Shown here: piece after piece, positions 25,684 through 34,544 of the stretch | Position numbering within the stretch: position 1 is the stretch's first letter | Layout: every line of letters starts with the position of its first letter | Source of the DNA: Solobacterium sp. | GTDB lineage: Bacteria > Bacillota_I > Bacilli_A > Erysipelotrichales > Erysipelotrichaceae | DNA: 64,000 nt | Reading direction: 5' to 3' | NCBI GenBank assembly: GCA_017469885.1 | Contig: JAFUFO010000016.1 | Location: forward strand, 1 to 64,000 | Made by a program: the position numbers and the translations under genes | The notes under the pieces: generated by a model | Database searches by the model: none | What the model was told of the DNA's origin: nothing | The model's input: the letters and a program-made list of their open reading frames with translations, nothing else

Positions 25684-25828
25684 AACGAAGGATTCAGCCG
25701 CTGTTCCGGCATGAAATCCTTCGTTCCGTCTGAACAAAACCCGGCCGATCAGGACGTATCCGCGTATCCATACCAATGACAGATTACGGACGATGATACC
25801 GGCCGCAAAACGCAATCCTGCGATAAAA
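25684..25828. other. Intergenic gap with an unexplained hairpin
   Basis: AACGAAGGATT (25684-25694) pairs with AATCCTTCGTT (25715-25725) across a 20-base loop. On the minus strand it is followed by TTTTCATTTG, so it may be a second terminator behind tRNA-Pro. No ORF or other signal is seen up to 25828. Confidence 0.35.
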
Positions 25829-25855
25829 AACTGCCGTGCGGAATATACGGCAGTT
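25829..25855 (-). terminator. Terminator of tRNA-Pro
   Basis: AACTGCCG-TATATTCCGCA-CGGCAGTT hairpin followed by TTTTAT on the minus strand. Confidence 0.8.
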
Positions 25856-25896
25856 CCCGGATTGTCAGTGACATTTCAGAGAAAGCATAAAAAAAG

Positions 25897-25970
<74 letters not shown>

Positions 25971-26088
25971 ATGCTTGTCAGCGTTACTGAGTATAGCACA
26001 GAACATTTTCAAATGCCACAAAAATTATAAAAATAGTTTTCACAGGATGTTTGCGGTACCATGGAACCTGACGAAATGAGGACAACCG

Positions 26089-27783
26089 ATGAAATTTACA
26101 GAACTGAAGTATGAACGGCCAGACTACGATGCCGTGGTGAAGGAGTATGAAACCCTCCTGAACGAGCTTGAAAACGCAAAGGACAAAGCTTCCTTTCTTT
26201 CGGTATTTAAACGGATCAATGCGCTTCGCAGCTCCCTTTCAACCATGTACAACCTGGCATATACCCGCCATTCCATCAATACCGCGGATGAATTCTACGA
26301 CAAGGAAAATGAATTCTGGGATGAAACCAATCCGTTATTCTCGGTATATGACACAAAATTAAGCAAACTCTGTGTGGAATGCCCGTTCCGGGAAGAACTC
26401 TATTCCGATATTCCCGAACCGTACTTCCTTGCGGCAGAGTGCCAGCTGAAAAGCTTCCGGGAAGATATCGTTCCCCTTCTTCAGAAGGAAAACAAACTGG
26501 TCAGTGAATACGGAAAGCTGAAGGCTTCCGCAAAGATCACCTTCAACGGAGAAACCTACAACCTTGCGACGATCTCTTCCAAAGCGGAGGATACCGATCC
26601 GGCAGTGCGCAAAGGCGCCATGGACGCAAAGCTTTCCTTCTATGAAGAACACGAAAAAGATTTTGACCGCATCTATGACGAACTGGTCAAGGTCCGCACG
26701 GAGATTGCCCATACCCTTGGCTATCCGACATTTACCGAACTTGGCTATCAGCGCATGATGCGTCTGGATTACAACCGTGACATGGTAGACACCTACCGTA
26801 AGGAGATCCTGCGCGAGATCGTACCCGCCGCAACAGAACTCTATGCCAAGCAGGCAAAGCGCCTTGGCACACCAACAGTTGCCTACTATGACAAGGCGAT
26901 GGAATTTCCTTCCGGAAACCCGATGCCGAAAGGCACCTATGAGGAACTGATTCAGGCTGCCGGGAAAATGTATCACGAGATGAGCCCGGAAACCGGTGAA
27001 TTCATTGACCGGATGATCGAGGATGAACTCTGGGATCTCAAGTCCCGTGACGGCAAGCAGATGGGCGGCTACTGCACAGGAATTCCCGACTATAAAGTTC
27101 CGTTCATCTTCGCCAACTTCAACGGCACCAGCGGTGATGTCAATGTCCTGACCCATGAGGCAGGTCATGCGTTCCAGTACTACATGTCCCGCAACATTCC
27201 GGTGCTCGACCTGCAATGGCCGACCAATGAATCGGCAGAAATCACTTCCATGTCCATGGAATTCAACGCCTGGCCGTGGCTGGATCTGTTCTTTAAGGAA
27301 GATACCGAAAAGTACCGTTATCTCCATCTGTCCGGAGCACTGAAGTTCCTGCCCTACGGCATTCTTGTCGACCATTTCCAGCATGAGATCTATGATCATC
27401 CGGAATGGACACCGGATGAACGGAAAGCCTGCTGGAGAACACTCGAGAAGATGTATGAACCGTATAAGGATTACACCGGTGCGCCGATCCTGGAAAAAGG
27501 CTGCTGGTGGTTCCAGCAGGGGCACATCTTTGAAGCCCCGTTCTATTATGTGGATTACACCCTTGCCCAGGTATGCGCCCTGCAGTTCTGGGCACGGGAA
27601 CGGAAGCACGATCCCAATGCATGGAAGGACTATCTGACGCTCTGTCAGCTCGGCGGCACAAAGACCTTCACCGGTCTTGTAAAAGCAGCCGGTCTCAAGG
27701 TTCCGTTTGAGGAAGGCTGCCTCAGCGATGTGGTGCGTGAAGTGCACAGCTACCTTTCCGAAGTGAACGATACGGCACTGTAA
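26089..27783 (+). CDS. M3-family oligoendopeptidase (PepF-like)
   Basis: 564 residues, the normal size of bacterial M3B oligoendopeptidases. The zinc motif is THEAGHAFQYYM, with the third ligand Glu in the downstream ESAEITSMSMEF. There is no signal peptide, so it acts in the cytoplasm on peptides of roughly 6-20 residues, recycling imported or degraded peptides. The ribosome site is GAGGACAA. It is monocistronic, with a strong terminator 24 bases after the stop. Confidence 0.93.
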   Translation: MKFTELKYERPDYDAVVKEYETLLNELENAKDKASFLSVFKRINALRSSLSTMYNLAYTRHSINTADEFYDKENEFWDETNPLFSVYDTKLSKLCVECPFREELYSDIPEPYFLAAECQLKSFREDIVPLLQKENKLVSEYGKLKASAKITFNGETYNLATISSKAEDTDPAVRKGAMDAKLSFYEEHEKDFDRIYDELVKVRTEIAHTLGYPTFTELGYQRMMRLDYNRDMVDTYRKEILREIVPAATELYAKQAKRLGTPTVAYYDKAMEFPSGNPMPKGTYEELIQAAGKMYHEMSPETGEFIDRMIEDELWDLKSRDGKQMGGYCTGIPDYKVPFIFANFNGTSGDVNVLTHEAGHAFQYYMSRNIPVLDLQWPTNESAEITSMSMEFNAWPWLDLFFKEDTEKYRYLHLSGALKFLPYGILVDHFQHEIYDHPEWTPDERKACWRTLEKMYEPYKDYTGAPILEKGCWWFQQGHIFEAPFYYVDYTLAQVCALQFWARERKHDPNAWKDYLTLCQLGGTKTFTGLVKAAGLKVPFEEGCLSDVVREVHSYLSEVNDTAL

Positions 27784-27806
27784 AAAATACAGATTATCAG
27801 CACAGG

Positions 27807-27832
27807 AAAGAATCACCGGCCGGTGATTCTTT
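27807..27832 (+). terminator. Terminator of the M3 peptidase gene
   Basis: AAAGAATCACCGG paired with CCGGTGATTCTTT, then TTG. It also lies just past the DUF2779 stop on the other strand and may serve it. Confidence 0.85.
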
Positions 27833-27835
27833 TTG

Positions 27836-29335
27836 TTATTCCGTTTTTGCGACTTCTTCCAGACGGTCAAACAGTTTGACCATCGCAAGGGTATCAAGGC
27901 CGCAGTATTTCAGAAGATTCTCCCGGTTTTTCTGCAGTTCCTCTGCGTCCATGTCCTGCATGAGGGTAAATGCCGCAGATGCCTCAGCCCCGTTATGAAC
28001 GCCGTCCAGGCTGTGATAGTCCAGTTCCGGATCATCCGGATACAGCGCCGGCAGAACCTTCTTGATCGAATAGCTCCCCATCATCGGTGCACTGTAATAC
28101 ATCCGTTTGCGGAACGGCACGATCAGATCCACGATGTGATCCGCAATCGCAAGGAGCCCGTCCGCAAGATCCGGAAACAGATTCGCCATCTCCCGCAGCC
28201 GGGTTTTCTCAAACGTCTGGTTATAGACAACGACCGAGCCGTCGGCCGGAATATCCTTACAGAGATGTTCCGCTACACTGCGTCTTGGATCCTCACCCGG
28301 CATTGCCAGATACTCCTTATGAATCAGCTTTCCGCCCGGTTTCTTCCGGATATGCAGGGAGTACTGAAATACGATCTGCTGGTAAGGATGGGTATGGTCA
28401 TAGACCGGAATGGCCGGCTGAAAGGATTCAAAATCCAGGAAGTACAGCGGATACTGAAATTCCTGCAGGAATGCGGCGATGCCTTCCCGGTCAATATGGT
28501 CATTGCCGGGATGCAGAACATGTTCCACCTGCATGCGGTAAGCCTCGCCAAGCTTTGGCTGTTTCAGAAGATCTTCAAAGGATACAACGCCTGCGTCGTA
28601 GTATTCCACTTTCTTCCTCAGCTGCATGCCCCCAAGATCAAACACATTCGGTTTCGGAAGATTCCTGGAACACCACGGATAATAACCGCAGTCATACGGG
28701 GAGAAACAGTATTCCCCGATCGGCATGTACGGTTCTTCCTTTGCGGAGGCAACCTCCCGGATGTGCCGGATGTTTTCCTCGATATCCGGCGCAAGCTTCT
28801 TTGCGGTCTTTGTGACATCCTCTGCGGTGAACAGTTCATGAATATCCAGCTCGCCGTTGCGCTCATACTGCGTATTCAGATGAACAAGGAATACCTTTTT
28901 CACATTCCAGCCGCACTTTGTGAGCACCCAGTACTGATACGCCGCATCGTGAAAATTGATTTCCTTTACCGACGTCGAACTCTTGACTTCATACAGTTCC
29001 ACCGCATTTCCCGCTTTGCATACGAGAATATCCGCACTGCAGAAACAACCGTCATAGGAAAAGGAAGCTTCCGCAATCACCGGGGTGCGTTTTTCCATCA
29101 GGTCCTGCGTGATTTTTATCATCTCCGACAGATTTCCAAACGGCACTTCCACATAGTCACCGAACAGTCCCATCGCAAGATCGCCGACTTCACTGCCCTG
29201 TTCGAGGATGGCCTCATTGAGAACCGAACGGTCAAATTCCTCCGGCATGTGAATTGCCATCCATTGGGTCTTCGGACACGTGATGCCATTGCAGTATTTT
29301 GATTTGGACAGATACACCTGTTCTGTTTTACTCAT
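27836..29335 (-). CDS. DUF2779 protein: Cas4-like nuclease fused to DEDD exonuclease-like domain
   Basis: 499 residues. The N-terminal half resembles Cas4/AddB-type iron-sulfur nucleases: Cys20 at the front (GITCPKTQW), then Cys210, Cys216 and Cys222 (EYCFSPYDCGYYPWC) as cluster ligands, and the PD-(D/E)xK core SADILV...VELYEVKSS (Asp102, Glu116, Lys118). The C-terminal half is the DUF2779 domain with a DEDD exonuclease pattern: YFLDFESF (Asp301, Glu303), VVVYNQTFEKTR and KYCGLDTLAM (Asp481). It probably processes DNA ends. It shares an ATGA overlap with yolD and lies in a polymerase cassette, pointing to DNA repair. No CRISPR array is in the window. Confidence 0.85.
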   Translation of the reverse strand: MSKTEQVYLSKSKYCNGITCPKTQWMAIHMPEEFDRSVLNEAILEQGSEVGDLAMGLFGDYVEVPFGNLSEMIKITQDLMEKRTPVIAEASFSYDGCFCSADILVCKAGNAVELYEVKSSTSVKEINFHDAAYQYWVLTKCGWNVKKVFLVHLNTQYERNGELDIHELFTAEDVTKTAKKLAPDIEENIRHIREVASAKEEPYMPIGEYCFSPYDCGYYPWCSRNLPKPNVFDLGGMQLRKKVEYYDAGVVSFEDLLKQPKLGEAYRMQVEHVLHPGNDHIDREGIAAFLQEFQYPLYFLDFESFQPAIPVYDHTHPYQQIVFQYSLHIRKKPGGKLIHKEYLAMPGEDPRRSVAEHLCKDIPADGSVVVYNQTFEKTRLREMANLFPDLADGLLAIADHIVDLIVPFRKRMYYSAPMMGSYSIKKVLPALYPDDPELDYHSLDGVHNGAEASAAFTLMQDMDAEELQKNRENLLKYCGLDTLAMVKLFDRLEEVAKTE

Positions 29336-29835
29336 TTGTCCGTCTCCTTTGATGATTCATGCAGATACAGATCCACAACCGCATGGATCGGGATCTTCGT
29401 TTTGTCTGTAAACTGCAGGATACCGTTCACAACGTCCACATTCTTCAGAACGCCGTGTTTCTTCACATAGGCACCGCCTGCCTTCAGCGCATCTTCTTCA
29501 AACACAACGACGGTTACTTCCGGCTGAACCATGGTCTCCGCTTCCTGCAGGATCCGGTCCAGCTGTTCCTTCTGTTCTTCCGAAAGCTCGATGCGCGCAT
29601 CGGTCAGACGCCCTTCTTCCGCAATCTCGTCATCAAATCCGGTCAGTGCCGCAAACGGCAGAAACTGGGCGGCCCGGCTGTTTGCGGAGGCGTGTTTCCG
29701 GGAAGGATCATATGGCCGTGGGGCGTCAATGATATCGCCGTACCGTTTCAGGACGGTTTCTTCGGCAGACCGCAGCTCTTCATAGGTGACACCGCGCACA
29801 TCATGCCAGGCATTGGCCGGCTTATTCTCATTCAT
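29332..29835 (-). CDS. YolD-like protein
   Basis: 167 residues. The central part (RAAQFLPFAALTGFDDEIAE) and the C-terminal beta-rich end match YolD-like proteins. These are regularly encoded next to Y-family polymerases of the UvrX/YqjW type and are thought to be functional partners of the polymerase, somewhat like UmuD beside UmuC. It overlaps the polymerase gene by four bases (ATGA) upstream and DUF2779 by four bases downstream, so all three are translationally coupled. Confidence 0.85.
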   Translation of the reverse strand: MNENKPANAWHDVRGVTYEELRSAEETVLKRYGDIIDAPRPYDPSRKHASANSRAAQFLPFAALTGFDDEIAEEGRLTDARIELSEEQKEQLDRILQEAETMVQPEVTVVVFEEDALKAGGAYVKKHGVLKNVDVVNGILQFTDKTKIPIHAVVDLYLHESSKETDK

Positions 29836-31352
29836 GCCTTGTGTCCTCCGATCTGACGGTTCCGTTCAACCGCAGTGGATCCTTCTTCCAGATGCGATCC
29901 CTTGAGCACGGCATTTTTCCCGAAGCGTTTCTTCAGTTCAATGACCGCTTCCCGTGCCTTTCGTTCCCGGGCACGGTCTCTTTCTTCCTGTTCAGATACC
30001 TGTTTCTGTGCTTCATAGTCACTGAAGAGATCGAGCTGTTCCGCCTTCTTCTTCGGGGCATCTGCCTCATTGCGGACGCCCGCCGCTGAAATATTGATGC
30101 GCCGCACCAGAAGACCATGATCGGTATTGGCATCGTAAACGGAGACCAGCGCATCCCCGATTTCCTTTGCGGAACTGGTGTAGTGATCCAGACGTGCTGT
30201 CCCTCCGGCAGCCTTGGGCACCGTGCGCCCATACCAGTCTTTTGCGATTTCTCCCCGATAGCGCTCCATGCGTTCCGGATCACTCAGATTGGCAATGTCA
30301 TAGCCGACATACAACACAAAGCTGTCTGAGACGATTCCCTTTTCCAGCATGTCATCCGCCAGGGCTTCTGCCATTTCACGGACGATCATCTTTCCCTTTT
30401 CATGCGGATAGCCTTCCGGCAGGACCTGCCCGCTTCCGACACTGTGATTCTCCGGTACATATTTCTTTATATCCGCAATTGTCGCAGATTCCGCACCGAA
30501 GGCATGATCGATCAGATATTCCGCATTAACGCCGAACAGCTGATAGAAGATGCTCTCGTCTTTAAGCGCCTGACGGGCTATGTCGCCCATCGTATACATT
30601 CCATGCGCATTGAGCTTTGCGGCAATTCCTTTTCCGATGCGCCAAAAATCCGTGAGCGGTTCATGGGCCCACAGGATCCTGCGGTAGGTCTGTTCATTCA
30701 GTTCTGCGATCCGCACCCCATGGGAATCGGCGGGAAGGTGTTTCGCGACAATGTCCATCGCCGCCTTGGCCAGATACATGTTCGTACCGATGCCGGCTGT
30801 TGCGGTAATGCCCGTTTCTTTCAGTACCTCATGAATCATCTCTTCGGTCAGTTCATGAGCCGTTTTTCCGTAGAGCTTCAGATAGTCGGTCATATCAATG
30901 AAGACTTCATCGATGGAATAGACATGAATATCTTCCGGCGCAATATAGCGCAGATAAATGGCGTAGATCCGCCGGCTGTATTCCATATACAGCGCCATGC
31001 GGGGCGTCGCCGCCACAAAGTCCACCGCAAGGGAAGGATCTGCCTTCAGCTGGGCAGAATAAAAACTGGAGCCGGTCAGCTTCATTCCCGGTGCCTTCCG
31101 CTTCCGCTGGTAATTGATTTCCTTCACCTTCTGTTTCACTTCAAATAACCGAGGGCGGCCGGAGATGCCCATGGCTTTGAGCGACGGGGAGACCGCAAGA
31201 CAGATCGTCTTGTCCGTGCGGGAGGTATCCGCAACCACAAGGTTTGTGCTCAGCGGATCAAGCCCCCGTTCATTGCATTCCACCGACGCATAGAACGACT
31301 TCAGGTCAATCGCGGAATAGATTCTGTTTTTCGGTCCGGCAGATTCACCCAT
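29832..31352 (-). CDS. Y-family translesion DNA polymerase (UvrX/YqjW type)
   Basis: 506 residues. The palm acidic residues appear in YSAIDLKSFYASVEC and VYSIDEVFIDMTDYLK. The fingers hold VADTSRTDKTICLAVSPSLKAMG, and the thumb has the helix-hairpin-helix region LTDFWRIGKGIAAKLN. The C-terminal little-finger domain follows, then a Lys/Glu-rich tail (KKKAEQLDLFSDYE) containing QLDLF, a typical sliding-clamp-binding motif. It copies past damaged bases with low fidelity. It is second in a four-gene unit with an unknown ORF, yolD and DUF2779. Confidence 0.94.
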   Translation of the reverse strand: MGESAGPKNRIYSAIDLKSFYASVECNERGLDPLSTNLVVADTSRTDKTICLAVSPSLKAMGISGRPRLFEVKQKVKEINYQRKRKAPGMKLTGSSFYSAQLKADPSLAVDFVAATPRMALYMEYSRRIYAIYLRYIAPEDIHVYSIDEVFIDMTDYLKLYGKTAHELTEEMIHEVLKETGITATAGIGTNMYLAKAAMDIVAKHLPADSHGVRIAELNEQTYRRILWAHEPLTDFWRIGKGIAAKLNAHGMYTMGDIARQALKDESIFYQLFGVNAEYLIDHAFGAESATIADIKKYVPENHSVGSGQVLPEGYPHEKGKMIVREMAEALADDMLEKGIVSDSFVLYVGYDIANLSDPERMERYRGEIAKDWYGRTVPKAAGGTARLDHYTSSAKEIGDALVSVYDANTDHGLLVRRINISAAGVRNEADAPKKKAEQLDLFSDYEAQKQVSEQEERDRARERKAREAVIELKKRFGKNAVLKGSHLEEGSTAVERNRQIGGHKA

Positions 31353-31355
31353 ACC

Positions 31356-31787
31356 TTATTCCGCGCCTTTCCAGACAAACAGTCCTTCCGCACCGGCAAT
31401 GCGAGCGGCACGTTCCAGCAGAACCGCATCCGGGTCATACATGGTCATATAATTATCGTCTCCGTTCAGGGTAAACAGCGCCTCCTCTGGCGATGCCAGG
31501 ATCAGGATTCTGCCCTGCGTCTGAAACACGTCATTCAGCCATGCGGAAAAATCCGCGGGAGACGGATTTGCCGTCCATTCTCCGCGGTAACTGACATGCA
31601 GGTCATAATAACAGTTCAGCTTAAGCAGGATATTCGCAAACTTACTGAACAGCTCCGGCGTATGAAACACTTCTTCCAGCGCAGAATACTGTCCGGCACT
31701 GTCTGCCGGCACCCGTTCCGGCAGTCCGTCTATCACCCAGCATGGTTTTTCCAGCAGTTCTTCGATCCGTGCATCGAGGTTCATCAT
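31356..31787 (-). CDS. Hypothetical protein leading the polymerase cassette
   Basis: 143 residues, soluble, acidic, without a recognised motif. It contains ELFSKFANILLKLNCYYDLH and a C-terminal AEGLFVWKGAE. The stop is three bases before the polymerase start, so it belongs to the same transcript. A TATAAT box lies 8 bases before the ATG and no ribosome site is visible, which predicts a leaderless message. No LexA-type box (CGAAC-N4-GTTCG) was found in the upstream 90 bases. The function is unknown; position suggests damage tolerance. Confidence 0.7.
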   Translation of the reverse strand: MMNLDARIEELLEKPCWVIDGLPERVPADSAGQYSALEEVFHTPELFSKFANILLKLNCYYDLHVSYRGEWTANPSPADFSAWLNDVFQTQGRILILASPEEALFTLNGDDNYMTMYDPDAVLLERAARIAGAEGLFVWKGAE

Positions 31788-31795
31788 ACGGATTC

Positions 31796-31865
31796 ATTAT
31801 ATCAAGTACGGCGCAGATGACCGAACCTCGCACCGGGTGAGTTTTGCGTTCATCTGTTTTATAAT
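31796..31865. promoter_or_regulatory. Divergent promoters of the polymerase cassette and the CHAP gene
   Basis: On the minus strand TATAAT (complement of 31796-31801) with TGA before it lies 8 bases from the ATG at 31787. On the plus strand TATAAT (31860-31865) lies 10 bases from the ATG at 31876. Both predict very short or absent leaders. Confidence 0.55.
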
Positions 31866-31875
31866 GCATATGTTT

Positions 31876-33282
31876 ATGTCCAGGCGGAACCACTTGATTA
31901 CAGGGCTGAGTGTCCTGATGCTTATCGTGACAGCCGGATTTCCCTTCCGGGTTCATGCGGAAGGTGAAGATCCGGATTTTTCCGATACCAATTACTGGAA
32001 CTCCCTCTGCACAGATACCGATTCCCTTTCCGATGAAGATGTGAAGAACTGCCAGGCCTATACGCAGTATATGCAGGAGCGCAATTCCGAACTGCAGTCC
32101 CAGATTGCGGACATTGACGCACGGAAGGAAGAAATCTCCGCAAAGATCTCGGATTATGACAATCAGATCGCACAGTTCAATGCGCAGATCGAGGGCATCA
32201 CCGGCATGATCCAGGATTTAAGCATGCAGATAAAGGCGGTGGAAGAACAGATTGCGGATATCCAGAACCGGATCGATGCCAATCAGAAAGCCATCGTGGA
32301 AAAACAGAATGATGTCGATGCACTGAAGGAAAAGGTCGCAAAGCGTCTTGTGGAAGAACAGAAGACCATGCGTACGTATCAGTTTCTCGACGTCCTGATG
32401 GGTGCCGCCTCCTTTGAAGACTTTGTCCGGCTCGCAAACGGCATGAATGATATTTATGCCCATGACAGTCATTCTCTTGAACAACTGACGCAAAGCATCG
32501 ACTCCCTGCACGAAATGGAAGACCAGCTGCGCAGCGATCAGGAGGAAGTAAAGACAATGGAGACTGAGCTTGCGGCAGGCAAACAGATGCTGGACTCCCA
32601 GCAGGCTGCCCTGCTTTCTTCCCGCTATGAACTGCAGATCCTCCAGCAGAGCTACAATGAACAGCTTGCGGCTGCGGATCAGGAAAAGACCAGCGCAGAA
32701 AATGCGATCGCGGCAAACCAGTCGCAGATTGGCAATATCAAAGACTCTATCGCAAACCGTCCGGAGCCGACTCCCACTGCGGTCCCCGAGACAACTGCTT
32801 CTGCGGATTCCGGGGAGAACAGCACTCCCGACACAACGCCGGAATCCTCCGACACCGGGGCAGCCCCGGCATCCACGGCAACCCCGAAGCCTGCCTCCAC
32901 ACCGGCTTCTTCGTCCGGCGATTCTTCGACACCTCCGGAAACCGGCAATACCGACGGAAATCCCTATTACGGCGGCTGGGCGAACTGTACATGGGGGACC
33001 TGGCAGCTGGTTCATGATACGCTCGGCATTTCCCTGCCCGGATGGGGCATGGCAGGCAACTGGATGAATGATGCGGCACGGTCCGGTTATGCGACGGGCA
33101 GCACGCCGAAGGTTTACTCCATTGCGGTATATTCCTGGCATGTCGGCTTTGTGACGGCAGTAGACGGCGACCGTGTCTACATCAAGGAAGGCAATTATCT
33201 GGGTCATTATTACGAACGCTGGGTTCCGGTGGAGGGACTGCCCTACAGCGGACAGACCTGCCTTGGCTATATTTACCTCTGA
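31876..33282 (+). CDS. PcsB-like secreted coiled-coil CHAP-domain peptidoglycan hydrolase
   Basis: The ATG at 31876 gives a normal signal peptide (MSRRNHLITGLSVLMLIV, cleavage after VHA). About 468 residues. A long coiled coil (roughly 45-270) is rich in Gln, Asp and Lys, and a Thr/Pro/Ser linker (about 285-350) follows. The C-terminal CHAP domain has Cys in WANCTWGTW, His in YSWHVGFV and acidic/Asn in IKEGNYLGH. The layout matches PcsB/CwlO-type hydrolases that split the septum, often under FtsEX control. Upstream in-frame starts lie inside or before the TATAAT box. It has its own terminator. Confidence 0.9.
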   Translation: MSRRNHLITGLSVLMLIVTAGFPFRVHAEGEDPDFSDTNYWNSLCTDTDSLSDEDVKNCQAYTQYMQERNSELQSQIADIDARKEEISAKISDYDNQIAQFNAQIEGITGMIQDLSMQIKAVEEQIADIQNRIDANQKAIVEKQNDVDALKEKVAKRLVEEQKTMRTYQFLDVLMGAASFEDFVRLANGMNDIYAHDSHSLEQLTQSIDSLHEMEDQLRSDQEEVKTMETELAAGKQMLDSQQAALLSSRYELQILQQSYNEQLAAADQEKTSAENAIAANQSQIGNIKDSIANRPEPTPTAVPETTASADSGENSTPDTTPESSDTGAAPASTATPKPASTPASSSGDSSTPPETGNTDGNPYYGGWANCTWGTWQLVHDTLGISLPGWGMAGNWMNDAARSGYATGSTPKVYSIAVYSWHVGFVTAVDGDRVYIKEGNYLGHYYERWVPVEGLPYSGQTCLGYIYL

Positions 33283-33303
33283 GCACTGCCTGCACGCAGT
33301 GCT
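33282..33303 (+). terminator. Terminator of the CHAP gene
   Basis: AGCACTGC-CTGCAC-GCAGTGCT followed by TTTCG, beginning at the last base of the stop codon. Confidence 0.75.
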
Positions 33304-33383
33304 TTTCGTTTGAATAAGGCATAATTCCCCCGATTCTTGACAGGGTGTCTATAATATTAAATGCGTAAGAAAGAAGGGATATC

Positions 33384-34544
33384 ATGACAAAAGTTGATGT
33401 TATATCCGGCTTCCTCGGAGCCGGAAAAACAACACTGATCTCCAAGCTGGTCAAGGAAGTATTCCCAGGCCAGAAGATCGTGCTTGTGGAAAACGAATTC
33501 GGTGAAATCGGAATTGACGGCGGCTTTCTGAAGGAAGCCGGCATTGAGATCCGGGAAATCAACAGCGGATGTATCTGCTGCACACTGAAGGGTGATTTTG
33601 AGGAAAGCCTCAAACAGGTCGTTGAAACCTATGAGCCGGAACGGATCATCATTGAACCGTCCGGTGTCGGAAAACTCTCCGATATCCTGCGGGCAGTAAA
33701 AACCGTGGATGGTCTGGAACTCTCCAGCTACTCCACCGTTGTGGACGGCAACCGTGCCAAGGTCTATCACCGGAACTTCAAGGAGTTCTTCGATGATCAG
33801 ATTGCGACTGCCGCATGCGTTATTCTCTCCCGCACTCAGAGCATTTCCGAAGAGAAGCTTGCGGATGATGTCGCCATCATCCGGGAACTGAACCCGAATG
33901 CCCGCATCATCACCACACCGTGGGATGAACTCAGCGGACAGGCCATCTTCGATGCGATGACCGGAAGCTCCAACGGCTTCCCGGAAGACCTCGGCGAAGA
34001 TGAGGATGAGGACGAAGACGAACACGAACATCATCACGATCATGATGAAGAGGAAGAACATGAGCACCATCATCACCATGACCATGACGACGATGAGGAT
34101 GAACATGAACACCATCATCACCATGACCATGATGAGGATGAACACGAGCACCATCATCACCATCATGAACACGAAGATGTAAATGCCGGACTTTCCGAAG
34201 GCAACCGCATCCATGTCGGCGAAGATGAACATGAACATCATCACCATCACCACCCTCATCACCATGGTGAACATGATGCGGATGAAGTATTCGATTCCAT
34301 CGGTATCGAAACCATAAACAAGTACTCCGAGGAAGAGATCCGCACTGCCCTCTCCGGTCTTGGCGAAAACATTATCCGTGCCAAGGGAATCGTCCCGAAT
34401 CATGACGGCAAGTGGCTGTTCTTCGATTATGTTCCGGGTGACATCGATATCAGGGAAGGCAAGCCTGCCTATACCGGTCTGATCACCGTCATCGGCGAGA
34501 AGGTTGATATCCCGCTGATGAAGGAACTGTTCGGAGTTCACTGA
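33384..34544 (+). CDS. CobW/ZNG-type GTPase with a large histidine/acid-rich metal-binding insert
   Basis: 386 residues. Walker A is GFLGAGKTT (9-17), the metal-site motif is SGCICCTL (Cys63, Cys65, Cys66), and the Walker B region contains ERIIIEPSGVGK. The usual NKxD base-recognition motif reads SRTQ. Residues about 205-299 are almost only His, Asp and Glu in HEHHHHH-like runs, an intracellular metal-binding region. A CobW C-terminal domain closes the protein. G3E GTPases of this kind insert or buffer zinc, cobalt or nickel. The ribosome site is AGAAGGG. It is coupled (TGATG) to a second GTPase gene. No Zur-type palindrome was recognised upstream. Confidence 0.92.
   Translation: MTKVDVISGFLGAGKTTLISKLVKEVFPGQKIVLVENEFGEIGIDGGFLKEAGIEIREINSGCICCTLKGDFEESLKQVVETYEPERIIIEPSGVGKLSDILRAVKTVDGLELSSYSTVVDGNRAKVYHRNFKEFFDDQIATAACVILSRTQSISEEKLADDVAIIRELNPNARIITTPWDELSGQAIFDAMTGSSNGFPEDLGEDEDEDEDEHEHHHDHDEEEEHEHHHHHDHDDDEDEHEHHHHHDHDEDEHEHHHHHHEHEDVNAGLSEGNRIHVGEDEHEHHHHHHPHHHGEHDADEVFDSIGIETINKYSEEEIRTALSGLGENIIRAKGIVPNHDGKWLFFDYVPGDIDIREGKPAYTGLITVIGEKVDIPLMKELFGVH

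Noticed and set aside
26359-27897. Long 512-codon open frame opposite the M3 peptidase gene
   Set aside because: It is the antisense shadow of a clear oligoendopeptidase with HEAGH motif; the product has no recognisable domain or ribosome site.
27836-29335. Cas4-like domain as a sign of a CRISPR-Cas locus
   Set aside because: No repeat-spacer array, cas1, cas2 or effector gene is found; the protein is a DUF2779 fusion in a polymerase cassette.
31788-31860. LexA/SOS box upstream of the polymerase cassette
   Set aside because: CGAAC occurs once near 31823 but has no matching GTTCG half at the right distance.
33998-34275. Low-complexity CAT/GAT/GAA repeats as a possible CRISPR or satellite repeat
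   Set aside because: They encode the His/Asp/Glu-rich insert of the CobW-type GTPase in frame; there are no spacers and no regular repeat unit.
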